From: Tubulanus polymorphus
Lineage: Eukaryota; Nemertea; Palaeonemertea; Tubulaniformes; Tubulanidae
Direction: 5' to 3'
NCBI RefSeq assembly: GCF_964204645.1
Contig: NC_134027.1
Span: forward strand, 3,460,485 to 3,524,484
DNA length: 64,000 bases
In this document: positions 24,403 to 43,700 of the stretch, piece after piece
Position numbering within the stretch: position 1 is the first letter of the stretch
How the letters are laid out: each line of letters starts with the position of its first letter
Program-made: the position numbers and the translations under genes
The notes under the pieces: model-generated
Database searches by the model: none
Seen by the model: only the letters and a program-made list of their open reading frames with translations
What the model was told of the DNA's origin: nothing

Positions 24403-27400
24403 CTATTCTGTAAGAACTTCATTAATCAGCTGTGAATCCTCGCCTAGTATCGAACACAACTCTTTCAAACGGTCTTGCATTTTAGGCATCCCGGACAGGG
24501 CAGTTTCCAGGTGAACTTTCTCCTCTTCAAGAGATACACGCGCAGCGCAATCAAACTGAACAAATTTCCAGCCACCTTCTCCATCAAACTGTAATAAGTG
24601 GCTGTGAAATTTCCTGAAACGTACGAAACAGAATTTAGCGCTATGAATTCAACGTTCTCAATAATGGGTACAAAATACCACCCGTACTCACCATAACGAT
24701 GGACGATGTGTTATTGTAAGGAGAATAATTCCATTATCTTTTGCCGTTTGGTAAATTTTACTTTCAACGTCAATAGATACAGCACTTGTACATTCATCTA
24801 ACAAAGCGAATCTAGGCCTGAAATGTGATACATACCGGTATCTATAGTCTACAATCTTTAGGTAGCGTGTACATCTATCATATCTCTACTTACTTGTGGT
24901 AGAAAAGTCGAGCCATTCCCATTCGCTGTTTTTCACCACCAGACAAAACATCTTTCCAATCACTCACCGCATCCCAACCTATCGATATGTATGCGTACAA
25001 TTTCATAAATCTTGATAAAACATAAAACAAAAGAAAAACTTTCGGTTGAAGCGTTGACAATAGTGATTGATGCTTACCCCCTTCTCTATGAACGATATAT
25101 TGTAAATTGACTATATTAAGAATGTTTTCCAAGTCGGAATCATTGTAACCTTTGCTGCGCATATCTTCTAATGTATCTGGATACATCACTTGGTCACGTA
25201 GACTTCCGATAGACATGTACGGTCTGAAAACAAAAACCAAAACTTGCATTTGTACTCGTAAATACCCTTCTCGAAGATCAGATTTTAAAGGGCAGGTTAC
25301 CTCTGAGGTATATAGAACATTCGAGATGGTGGTGGTTTATATAGATGTCCATGGTACACTGGCCACAATCCACTCAATATTCGAAATAGTGAACTTTTAC
25401 CACAACCATTCGGACCAGTAATCAATAAATGCATCCCTGATCTAACCTAGAATTAAGTGAGCTAATGTACAACACCTAGTCAACAGCGTATTCAGGAAAA
25501 TATATGTTTTGTACAAAAAATGCTAGTTATTCAAGTCTGGATAGAGCTATATACCTAATAAAACAATGTTGAAATTAATTTACCTCAAAGCTGAGACTAT
25601 TGACCACTATATCTCCATTTGGAGTAATGATGGGTACATCTTCTAATACAATGTCTGTCTCTGTGTCTGTCACTTTTCCTGTGAAGAAAGAATTATCAAA
25701 CGTGCGCCATCTATCATGAATTGTCAAAATACATATTCAGTGGTACTCACCCCTCATAACTAGAGAGCTTTCAATCTTATCCTGAGATGTATTGTTTTTA
25801 CCGTTGGTTACAGTAGAGCGAACGTACTTCCCTTCTTTTACATCTTCAAATACGTTGAATAGATCAGCGACACGACTTGTATACCCGGCTAATTCAGTCA
25901 CCTGAACAATCATTTAAAAAATCACCACTCATAAATTTATAATCCAAGGCCATTATTCGTTTAGATAAATATCAATATTTACTGACATCTTTGTAAGAAG
26001 AAATGATGCGTTCAACCGCATCAGCTGAATTTATTAGTAAATTTCGAGCAGTTGTGAATGCCTTTGTTCGTTCGCTCACTCCGCCATCAGGATCATCATC
26101 TACGTATGAACCTACAATAAAATTCACACAGTTTATAGGCCTAATCCCGATTCAAGATCCTGGAAAAAACTGTGGGCCTACGCCTAAGAACTCCCAATTT
26201 TCAGTTTTCAACTATAAACCATTTTCATCAAAATTAAGTTAAAAACCGAAAATTCAGAGTTCATTATAAATTCCAAAATAATTTTGATGGATGGGTTTGA
26301 CACTTGTGTTCTTATTTGTAATGCATTGCAAATATCTGCCTCTTCTAGTAACAAAGTTACACACCATCAGCTTTAACAGCTTTAGCAGTAATTACAGGTA
26401 CTGCAATTATCATCATTCCAGCTGTACTCCAGATATACTTCATCAGAAACTGCTCCAACATTATGTACCAAAGTTTCTTCGTAAATATCAAATTCATTTG
26501 TTCTGCCAGTAATTTGAAACCTTTAAACAACAAATTCATTTCAACCTGGAACAAAATTAAATCGTGAACAGTAAGAATAATCATTAATGTTCTTTCACTA
26601 AATGATCGCAAGCGATGAGGTTTGTTAGGTTTTACCTCATGTCCAGCATAAAAGGCAATCTCTTCAGCATTAGCGATAATCCTCGAATGTAAATAACGCA
26701 GATATCCTTTTCTATTTGCTTCTTCAGCGACCAGTTTACCAAATGTTGGAGAAACGAATTTCAGTATTTGTCCAGTACATAAGACGACAGAAGTAGCTAT
26801 AACTGCTGGTATTTTAGAACTAGCCCCACGACTACGCGCTAATTGAAACAAGGCAAAGTTAATAAGAGCTACATCTAATATGGGTTTTGTTAGATGGGAA
26901 TACAAATGAGACAGAGTTGAGGTAAACATAGTAATATCCTCTGTAAGACATTGGTCAACATTGGCTAAACGTCCATCTAAATGGCTAACTCTATAATACG
27001 TCTGCTCTTTAAAATAAGCTCTATACGCATGTTTTACTAGTTTTGAACGTAAAGCAAGCGCTAGTTTGTTTTCAAAGAAGCGTATAAGACTGTTGATAAA
27101 TGTTGCAGGAACAGCAATAAGTAACCATTTCATAACTTCAATAGCAAACTTCATCACATTTTTCTGGACAATAGCTTTCACAATTCTACCGTCCAATTTG
27201 GCAACGTAAATGGACAGAAAGGTGCGGGTAATTAATGAGGTGGTGTGGAGAACCAGGATCCCAAATTCCTTTGACAGCGGTCCAGGTATCATTATCTTAA
27301 TCAATTTCTTCAGCTGCTTTAAGAATAATTTATTGACAGCTGGTGAATTCTTCTTTTGTAGATTATTGGAAATAATTTGACAGTCATTTTTGTTTTCCGT

Positions 27401-27607
27401 TCGTTTGACGTTGTTTTGAATCGACAGCGAAGATGAAGATGTGATCTGATGATTGTCGATGTCATCGCGTGACTTCCGGGTTCCAGACAGCAGGATCGGA
27501 TATAGCTTTTTAACGCTATATACCGCAAATATCGCTACCGCAGCACCCCCAGCCAGCTTCCCACAAGCGGCTTTATTTTTCTGACTCATTTGAAGCAGTC
27601 TAGACAT
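24403..27607 (-). CDS. ABCD1: Peroxisomal ABC half-transporter, ABCD1/ABCD2 type (ALDP family)
   Basis: Ten exons: 27607-26636, 26545-26365, 26111-25987, 25901-25751, 25678-25584, 25446-25301, 25223-25078, 24978-24894, 24817-24692 and 24613-24403, giving 745 aa, the length of human ABCD1. Visible features: an N-terminal basic and hydrophobic peroxisome-targeting region ([11 protein letters not shown]), the [15 protein letters not shown]-type first TM region (here TRTFLS), the EAA-like [12 protein letters not shown], Walker [10 protein letters not shown] (519-527), signature LSGGE (617-621) and Walker [13 protein letters not shown] (637 on). Half-transporters dimerise in the peroxisomal membrane and import very-long-chain acyl-CoA for beta-oxidation; the substrate is inferred from family. 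I chose ATG at 27607. The frame runs further up to a TTG, but MSRLLQ fits the family start. The first exon holds 43 per cent of the protein. It predates or parallels the vertebrate ABCD1/ABCD2 split, so either symbol could apply. Confidence 0.93.
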
Positions 27608-27775
27608 CTTTGGAAGGGCAGAAGGACACAATTTCAAACATAATTTGACAGATTTCGTCGTTGTTGATGACAGGACGCCGCCATCTTTACCGACCGGCTT
27701 ATAGCGCCAACTAGTGACGATATAGTGAACTACTGATTCTTCCTGTTGCAGATTTTAATTGTTTTTCGTTGAGAT
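27608..27775. promoter_or_regulatory. 168-base bidirectional promoter between ABCD and REDIC1
   Basis: The two start codons point away from each other and are 168 bases apart, so both promoters must lie here or overlap the genes. GCCGCCATCTT at 27677-27687 is, on the minus strand, the YY1 site AAGATGGCGGC, in the orientation of ABCD. No TATA box is evident. A pyrimidine tract ending TTGCAG near 27750 could be a 5'UTR splice acceptor for the plus-strand gene. Confidence 0.65.
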
Positions 27776-34194
<6,419 letters not shown>

Positions 34195-37100
34195 ATAATT
34201 ACCGAATGTTATGTTAGACGCAGTTCCGAATTCCATTGTTTATTGTTAGTTACTTTATCGGTGGTTTTTTTTAAGGATCTGCTGAAGAGTTATCCATGAA
34301 ACAATTGTATGGTTGTTTTTACTCAATTATATCCTGTACCACATAGATAATTCATATTTTAGATATTTCTAAGCGAAGCAGTAGATAATTTGATTTATTT
34401 AGTATCTCTTGTCAACTGTAGGTCTGAGGTCCGCTCTGCGTTTTTCCAATGACAGACAACATGCATTCATCAATTAGTATTCCACCATTCATTCATTATC
34501 CAGGAAACAGTTAATTTACGAGTTTCGTTTGTGCTCTGAATACTGATACTAAGCTTATTCTCCGTCAATATTATCTAAAATGCGCTTTCACAGTGATATT
34601 CGTTTTTCTCTGTTCTGAATTATATGTTTTGTATTGATCGTTAGAAAGATTCTCTTGTAATTTTCCTTTCTGTCTCAGTAGTGGGAGTCATGTTGGTTTT
34701 TTGCTTCAGCGAGGTTCCTTCACAGATTACGGTGATATGGGTGAACGTTTTTCGTGCCACGGAGTAATGCACAGTTCACCGAGATGGTTGTTTCAGTGAA
34801 GAATTTATAGGATGAAAAGTTTTGCCAAAACGAAAATATTTGAAGAGGGTTTTCTCTTTAATTCAGAGGATATCACGAGTCGATTTGTCCAGTAAAGTTC
34901 GATGAGGTTCAATCAAGGTTTCATTACTCGCAATCATTCGGAAAGATGATCAACATCCTTACAAAATACAAAATGAAAAAGACTACCAGCTTTATTCACG
35001 AACGACGAAATAGGAAATAACAAAAATGAGAACCACTGCGTATGGATTGTTTCATTGCACACATTTATTTGTCAACTTAAGAGACAGAGTTTTGATTGTA
35101 TATGAGCTGACAAGAACATTATACATGTATTATTTATCATATATTAGACTTTATAAGGATAATCACCAGTCAAAATAAAATTCGACAGGGAAAATAGGAA
35201 CAACTCGCAACATTCTAAAAAGAGCAACAATACGATATTAACATAAATACTGCTAGATCAAATGTACGTATAACAATCTGAATTTTCTTCGAAAACTCTT
35301 CATTTGGAATGAACAATGGTTGAGTGGATACGATGATTTACTTTAACAGATTTTTACATAATTTACTATTTTCTCGAGATCCAACTATTATAATACACAA
35401 ACTACCAGAACCGAGTAGAATCAGAGAAAGAGAGAGAAAGAAAGAGATAGAGTTCTTCCTCTTTATACCCAGTGAACATAATAATATCAGCAGCAGAAAC
35501 AGAGATAATTTTACACAGAATGTAAATTATTTGGGAATCGAATCTCGCAGCATCTACAAAGATCAAAATACACAATAGTCTAAAGGAATAAAACGAGTTC
35601 CCTTACAATCATCTACATATCATACACGAATTCTTTAGAAACATGATATATTCAATTAAACCTGCACCAGAGTTGTTACACCCAAACCTCGTGGCAAATA
35701 ATGCATATTGATCCTAACGGCACATTTTCATAGGAGCAACGCAATTGTTTCCCAGGCATGAATAAACAAATCGAAGAAAAATTCTTCGTACAAAGTCGGT
35801 GGGTCTGAATACGTATCTGGTGTTCGGAAATCTCTCGGGGAATATATGTGTTGGGCACAAGACAACATTCTATGTCTTAATGGAATTATAGATATCGGGC
35901 ATTGAGTAATCTATTTATAAACCTAATCGGCAGCGAACGCACTCATGGTCATCACATGCCTTCTATTGTGGATTTCTCTATAGCCTAAGCGTGTTTCGAG
36001 AATCTTAACAAATCATGTCTTATTTTTGGCCTATAAAGACTGATAATTTCATGAACACGTAAATCTAGTCTATTTTCTATTCTAATCAATATGAAAATAT
36101 TGTATATATTTTGGAAGAATATTTGAGATAAAAGGCAGCACAAAGAAAGATATTATCATGTTCATATCATATATATATATAAATTTCTTTCCTAGCCTAT
36201 TGACCTTATTCACCGACATTACGCGTACTGTTCACGCGTGTCATGATTGCCGTCAAAAAACAGGGACTTCAAGTCAAAAGTAACAAGACAACTAACTTGA
36301 AAGGTTATTGACGTTTTGGTTGCTTAATATTGTCGACAATAATAATATGATATAAATTATATAACATTCAGCATCAATAAATTTATTTTGGATTTAAACA
36401 TATCGATGATTGAATTGACCGGCAACCAGTCTAGTCCCGATATATCAATAACGGAGTGCACAGTATCGTCTCATAAATTATTATTAAGATTTATCAAAAA
36501 TAAGATAAGAGTTACCGGTGTGAAATATATCTAATTACAAAATAAACGCCAAAACTCCCAATTGTAGCATGTTTTAAAACGCCAATATTGATGACGTAGT
36601 ACACATTGACTCACACGCATGTATAAAAGAATAATTGTTGTAACCGTTTTTACGGCGTCAAAAAAGACTTTTTTACTTCAGTTAGCAGCTTGCGCTTGAC
36701 GGACATCATGACGCATTGTGACGTCACGCGAATAAGGTCTATAAGAGTCTACCACATTATTACCACTTTAAATACATTTTATAAAAAAATATTCCCACCA
36801 AGTTTTCATAAGACTTGGAATATACACTTATTATTAAGTTAGTACAGTTGATATGTATATACGGTTTATATGCCTATCACTAAACTACAAGGCCAGCTAA
36901 AATGAGTGGATTATTATAGATGATTGTTTATTCACACGTTAACTCTACCCCTAAAAAGCTATATATAATCTAAATCACTGTTGATTGCCAGTAATTCCGT
37001 CTCCGATTGAGTCGAACATTCAAAGTAGAGGTACGGTAAACTTCAAACTGGGTTTACCTCCATGACACATCAAGGTGTTTCTCAAAAATAGTGACAATTC

Positions 37101-37782
37101 TTTTCGTAAGCAGACCAATCATTAGTTACCAGCAGGATCATGACTAGATGATATATTCTATGGTTAATGAGATATGATAGCGTCCTCTCTCTATAGTTAT
37201 CTGCTCATTCAGTCAAATGTTTTGCTTTCACACTGAAAACATCTTATTCAACCATGAAAGGTCTAAATAAATCTATACATATCACCATTCGTGTTTGCCA
37301 TAATCGCAAAAATAAATTTTATTTCTTTTTTCAGATCATGTTTTCCTTAATATCACAAATTTCACAATGATAATGATAATCATTGGAGTTTTGAATTTGA
37401 AATAAAATAATTTTCATTCCTCATCACATATAATTGTGGCACACAAGTTCTCAAGGCAAATCTTGTAACTATCACAGATCTATCCGTTAGCCAGGCGATG
37501 GAATATTACCGGCATTTTTTCTTAAACCCATATATAAGAGATGGTTCTGAACAAATCACACCACCCGATTATACTGAAGGTCATTGATTGATTTTGTTTA
37601 AACAAAAGTCTCTTCCTCATCAATACACGTTAGGCCTACTTCGCCCATGGACACCGAGTCTATTATGTCAATGATAGTTGAAAGAAGGTTGACGAATGAT
37701 GTAGTTGTTTCACATATTTCCGGAATTGTCTGTAATTGTGCTAAATTTGTTTGAATATTCATACGCTTATATATGAATATAT
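34195..37782. other. 3.6 kb convergent intergenic region
   Basis: It lies between the ends of the REDIC1-like (+) and SLC2A13-like (-) genes. Candidate poly(A) signals are AATAAA at 35174-35179 on plus and at 37318-37323 on minus, about 460 bases beyond the SLC2A13 stop. A purine-rich GA tract occurs at about 35418-35452. No gene is seen. Confidence 0.55.
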
Positions 37783-40700
37783 CTATTCGGGAGAGTCGAG
37801 TTCTGAATCTCTTCCATCGCGGTTTAAGCCGCGGATATGTACGTATTGAATACTTTTTTCTGCATAAGACGTAAGCTTTGAAGAACCTTTTCCGAACCAC
37901 GGTCGAGCGAAGAGGCCTTCGACCTCTTCCAGGGTCTTTCCTTTTGTTTCGGGCAACAGGAAGAAGAGAACTGAAAAGCCAACCATGGCCAGACAGGCAT
38001 ACAACCAGAATGTACCTGAAAAATAAACGATGATTTTTATACATCTGCTATCGCTATGTAAGGTAGGATATAGTCTCTTCTCTGTGATGAAATGTAGTTC
38101 ATTTTCAAATTGAATCAGTTATCACTAAATCTACCACTTTAGTTAATGATACAAGTTTCTCAGGCAAGATGCCACTTATAGAGGGATTTTTACCATGTCG
38201 AGTTAAGGCTTCTGTGGATGTGAGGAATGTCATTGAGACTATCAGATTAAACAACCAGTTAGTGAATGTAGATACAGCATTACCAGTACTCCTAGCCCAT
38301 AGTGGATAGATCTCTGAGTTGATAGTCCATGGCATAGGACCCATACCTGAAATATACATGTCATTATTGTTATGCGATTCCTTCACGAAAAAAGGCCCTA
38401 CCTTTTCAACAAATTCTATAATTACCTGGGGCAAAGAAGACTAGATAAAGTACCAGGCCAACCATAGCCATCCATGAGTATGCGGTAGGACAATACTCGT
38501 ATGCCCATGTGAGATCCCCAGGTAAATATGTGCTGTTACAACGTCCACTAGTAGCTTTCAGGGGATCGTCATAAGTTGTGGGCAGACATGAAGCATTCAC
38601 AGGACCGCGATTCTCATCCATGTAACAATACCCACAATATAGGTCCCTCATACAGTCATCACAGGTACTGAAATTCAAAATTCATTATGGTACTAGCAAT
38701 ATGCAGATAAATTGTGAGCTCCTGATTACAATTAAAGACAAGAACGTAACAGCTCAACCATCTGTGGCCTCAACTTGACGACCGATATGACGATTTCGAC
38801 AGCCAACTAATAGAATTTATTCAACCACTTCAACTGCAATGGCTTGATCAACATCCATACGTTCATGTATATACATTAGTAGCAGTCATCTAATTCAGTA
38901 GTGATGCGCACAAGCTTTCGTAATTGTCACAACTGAATGTGATAAACCATTAGACTAACTTGTGTGCGAAGAAACTGGCAGTGATGGATAAGGACCGTGT
39001 AACCTACATTCTAATGCAAATCTTAATCGATCACCAGGAAATTTCAATCTCAGAGCACACGAATCATTTATCACGGTGTAAAATTGAAAAATACTCATAT
39101 TGTATCCGCAGTATCGTGTAATAATGATTCCACAAAATGTGGATTAGAACACCTCGGAATAAATAAGGGTATCACAGCTTTTTGTTTATCCGAAATTTCA
39201 TGAAGCCCGGTGTTCGATCAGACACTAGCTAGCTGACGAAAGTTCATCTATATTCTAATTATGCGTAGACGCATTGTTTGCTTTTCTCATGAGAAATTCT
39301 TTTCCCTCAGATCACAGTTAACTACAAAAACTAATCAAGCCTTCCAGATTAAAGAAAAAGTACCGATGATGAAGCAGTTACCATAGATAGAATACGTAGC
39401 TCGACAAAATATCGCTAATCAAGCTTGAAAGAGATGTGATCTGAATTCATGAAAATGACGGTTCCCTCGGAGAATAAACATTGCCTTTATTACCCTTTTT
39501 TCTATATATTTCTATTAGGATGACTGAGACTGAATGGGAAAACCATTACGACTAATACAAGCTTAAGTAGAATGTACCTTCTTAAGCACTAAGCAGACCT
39601 TTTTAGAATTTAACATACCTGTACGCACCGCACTGGCTTCCCTCTATATTTTCCCACGAGTTGATTCTAGGTGAATTAAAGGCGGCTAGTTGGAATCCTA
39701 CGGCTAACCATATCAAACTTATAATGGCTCCTGAGAAAGACAAATTCGATTAGAGATGATCACATAGGTATAGGTTGAACAAACCCCGTTGAAAGCCGGT
39801 ATTTCGTTCCGATTGAAGGCGATGTAGAGAAAATCTTGAAAAGATCCGACAACATCGATGCAAACTAAGAAAAATACGAGGCAATGTATTTGGCTACCAT
39901 TAGACATATATCACCCACAATGACCATATGCATAACAATAGCCCACTGATTCCGTGTGGTATCAGATAAATCGTCATCGGTCAGATATACGTCGATGGCA
40001 CCCATAACGTATCCCATCTAAAGTGAAGATTACTAACCCATTAAACTGCCTAATGTCAGAAGTCTACGGCCAATCTTTTCAACCAAGTAAAGCCCAACAA
40101 ATGTAAACATGAAATTGACAGCGGCAGTCACTGCTGATAACCAAATTGCTGTCATTTCACTTTTAACACCAGACATCTTGATAATTGTAGCGCTATAATA
40201 CCTACAAATATATATACAACAAATGGATACATTACAATTGGGATGGATGGAATAAAGACACAATTCAGAGTTGAGATATAGAACCCGGAATTAATGATAA
40301 CAACGCGTAAAATATTACCCATTAAAACACAAATTAGAACTGTCACGTATAATATGATTCATATAGTTTCCATGAATATGGAGGCGCCATTTGATGGGCA
40401 TATTTTCATTAACATTGCCGAAAGACTTGTCGAAGTTCGAATTGTATTTTAAAAGCTAAATTTTGCATATGATGCAAAATTTCATTCTTATAAAATTCTT
40501 ATTAAATAGAAATGCTACGACGAAAATATACAGTGCATATGCATCAAGAAATGATGAAGTAATTCGCCGGAATAGTTGACTATGCAGTACGGGGCTGATT
40601 GAAGGCACACGACGAGAGCAGTGTAAATATACCAGTAGTCATTCAACCGTTGAGAAGATGAGAGTGTCATTTACCCTCAGTCTGGAAAAAGAGGTTCCCA

Positions 40701-43700
40701 CTTTTACACAGTAGTAACTATTGCATACGCATATCAGCCGTTATCAATCGTTAGAATTGGAGAAAGGTTACCTCAGCAAAGATGAAATTGACATAAACTA
40801 TAGGATCGCGTGAAACCATTTCTGAATTCTAGATATTTCCAATTTTTTACTGTATTGGTATATTCTTGATTATCAGACAAACCACACCCAGTCTGATTTA
40901 GTAAAAATCGTTTTGTGGCAAGACATTGTCAACATATAATTGGATTCTCTGATGAATCTGGACAAAAAGCTTATTGACTGCAAATATGAACCATCACTTT
41001 CCTACACCAAGCTGAGGCCCTTAAGCTAAAATACCGCAACCAAATTATAATAATTGAAAGTACTACTATATGTTTATTGATCTTGCCTTCAGAGTCTAGT
41101 AGATGTGGCTCAGTAACTTCACCATCATCAGTTTTCATATTGAAATAAAAAGTACAAAACCAGCCATGATTATTTAAGCAGTACGGTACATTTCCAGGAA
41201 ATGATACTATTTAATTTGATGATAGTAAATTGTCGCATGAATTTCAGGTGGCTTTAGGCTAAAAGTGTCAAGTTTCTCTTTGCCAAGCGATGACGCTGTC
41301 TACATGTACATTGACAGTCCTACGGCAAATGTCTGAATACTCGTTTCAATTTCCTTAAACAGAAAATCAAATTGTAAAATGGAAACCAAGCGGATCACGA
41401 ATTACAGATAAGGCTGCTTCATTTCAGGGGAAAATAGTTTACAGGCCCGCAGTTACAACACGTATTCGTGTTCCTTGCAGAAAGGATCGAGGCTAAAATA
41501 AATGTCAGAAGATGAAACAATTGACAAATTCAAATTTTTCATTCCCGAAGAAAAATCAATAATGGGTAGGTGCTCCAATGATGAGCATTTCAATTGCAGA
41601 TTCAATAATGAAAATATCCAAGTTCAATATAACAGCGTGTACATGGTACCACTTTAACAGCCTAGAGCATTCATTCCAACTAACATTCACTCGCTCATCA
41701 ATCTTAAATTTGACACCTTGAAATTGATTTTCTCAAATACATTTCATAATAAACATTTAATATTAGATAATAGGTTGTGTGAAATACTCACATGACAGTG
41801 TTGATACCGGCTAATTGTTGAAACATTTGTAAACTACATCCTATCACTAGAGATCGACGTATTGATGGGGTCAATATCATCTGTACTATAATAGGTGACT
41901 TCATACCTTAAAATAACAGTGAATCATTTATAGCGAAGCTGAAATGAGAAGCAGTTTTGAATGATATGGTTTTATTTCCCAAATCAACTGTCTTCGTCCT
42001 GTACAACAGTTTGGTCACAGTTCTTTGAAATCTTCTCATGACGCATTGTTGCAAATTAGAAAAGTAAACTCACAAAATGGCGGCTAGCAATGGTGTATTC
42101 TAGAACCTATGTTGGTTTCAGTGACGTAAGAGTGTTATAGAAAATAACTGTCATTAGATCAAATGCCTTTTTCAAAACAGAATCAGATGGTTTTGTGTAA
42201 ATGTTGATTAATAACATCGACACCCCATATATCAGTAACATCTGTATAAAAGCCTATTCATTGTCACCAGAAGCAAGAAATGGGTGACATTTCTGTTTGT
42301 CAAGAAGCAAAGCGATCGAAGCCCGATGCCTGGCTAGTTAGATCAGCTGTTACCAGTCATATCTCCTGAGTAATTGCTTGCCACTGTCTTTAATAATTTC
42401 CTGTCCGCGCCAGTAAAATCAGCCAAAGCAGACGCATGGTAGAAATATGGTACAAAATCGAAATTTTCCCGTTGAATAATTTATGTTATTGATGGCTTAT
42501 TCTGAAGTAATGCACGAGACGTACTGCGCTAATATGTAAATAAAGTCTTTAGTGATATTAATGTTAGCAATATTCGTACTTGCGATACTAAATCAATAGT
42601 CGAATTTTGTCGCTGCGAAAATGATTATGAATGAGCATGGAACATTTCTTCTTATGGCTAAATCATACCAAACACCACGAAAATCATACATGGTTAACAT
42701 CAGACCGGGCTGTACCGGAAGATTTCACATCTCACAAAACATTGTTTCCTGTAGCATTTAACATAGTTATAGGTGTCAATTGAATTCACCCTTTGTTGTA
42801 TTATTGGATTAGTGTATCAGTTCTCAGTAACACAGAGCCTAATTGACAACGCTATTTTTTAGATGAACTTCGGATGCACGGACATAACTGCATCAACAAT
42901 TGAATCGGCTTTGAATTGAAACGAGTGAGGCCTCAGGATCGTTGGATCAGGCGACGGAATTATTTTGGGTCATATCATGTCGTGTTAAATGATGTTGCGA
43001 AATATGTCAAACTCAATAGATCGCAACAGTAACCAAAAGATAAACTGATAAAAATGTGATATCAACTGGCTGCAATCACTGTGCATGGTACACTTGACCA
43101 ATTTCATTTAGAACCATTACCGATTTATTGCTATGCAAAGCGACTAAAAGCAGTCGGATGCCAGGATTAATCGGTCAGCGGGGAGACATTTCATCAATGC
43201 ATTAATTGATTAACATGCAATGACATTAAACCTACGTAAGTACACTATCATCCACATGCATGAAAATGTGCTAAAGTAAAGCTTAATTAGGTAAATGTTA
43301 AAGGTTTTTGAAAATTCGTATGGTTTGACAGTAATCGCTATGAAATACAGTACGGGGTACATCTCCCAAATATCGCCCTGCAGCTTTTGAGCAACTTTTG
43401 TGATTATTTGTTTATTTGGCAACGATCATGCCTGTATTTCACTAGTGATATCATTCTGGCTGCTGTAAGAGAAGCGTGTATCACAGTAATGATTTATGAG
43501 CTAATCCCAAGAGCTCTTTCTTGTGAGCTTTTTAAGTACATGCATAGCCAGATTATTGTTAGAAACGTCGAGATTGGAACTGCATTGGTCTAGGGACCCG
43601 GCACGCGACACAATCACGTTTAAACAGACGAACAATACAAATAATTTTTGTCTTGGATCAGGGGGAATCGGTCAGTGAATTTCAAGTCCATAACACTATT

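Noticed and set aside
27608-27637. TTG start upstream of the ABCD ATG
   Set aside because: A non-ATG start is unlikely in an animal gene. The ATG at 27607 gives the family length.
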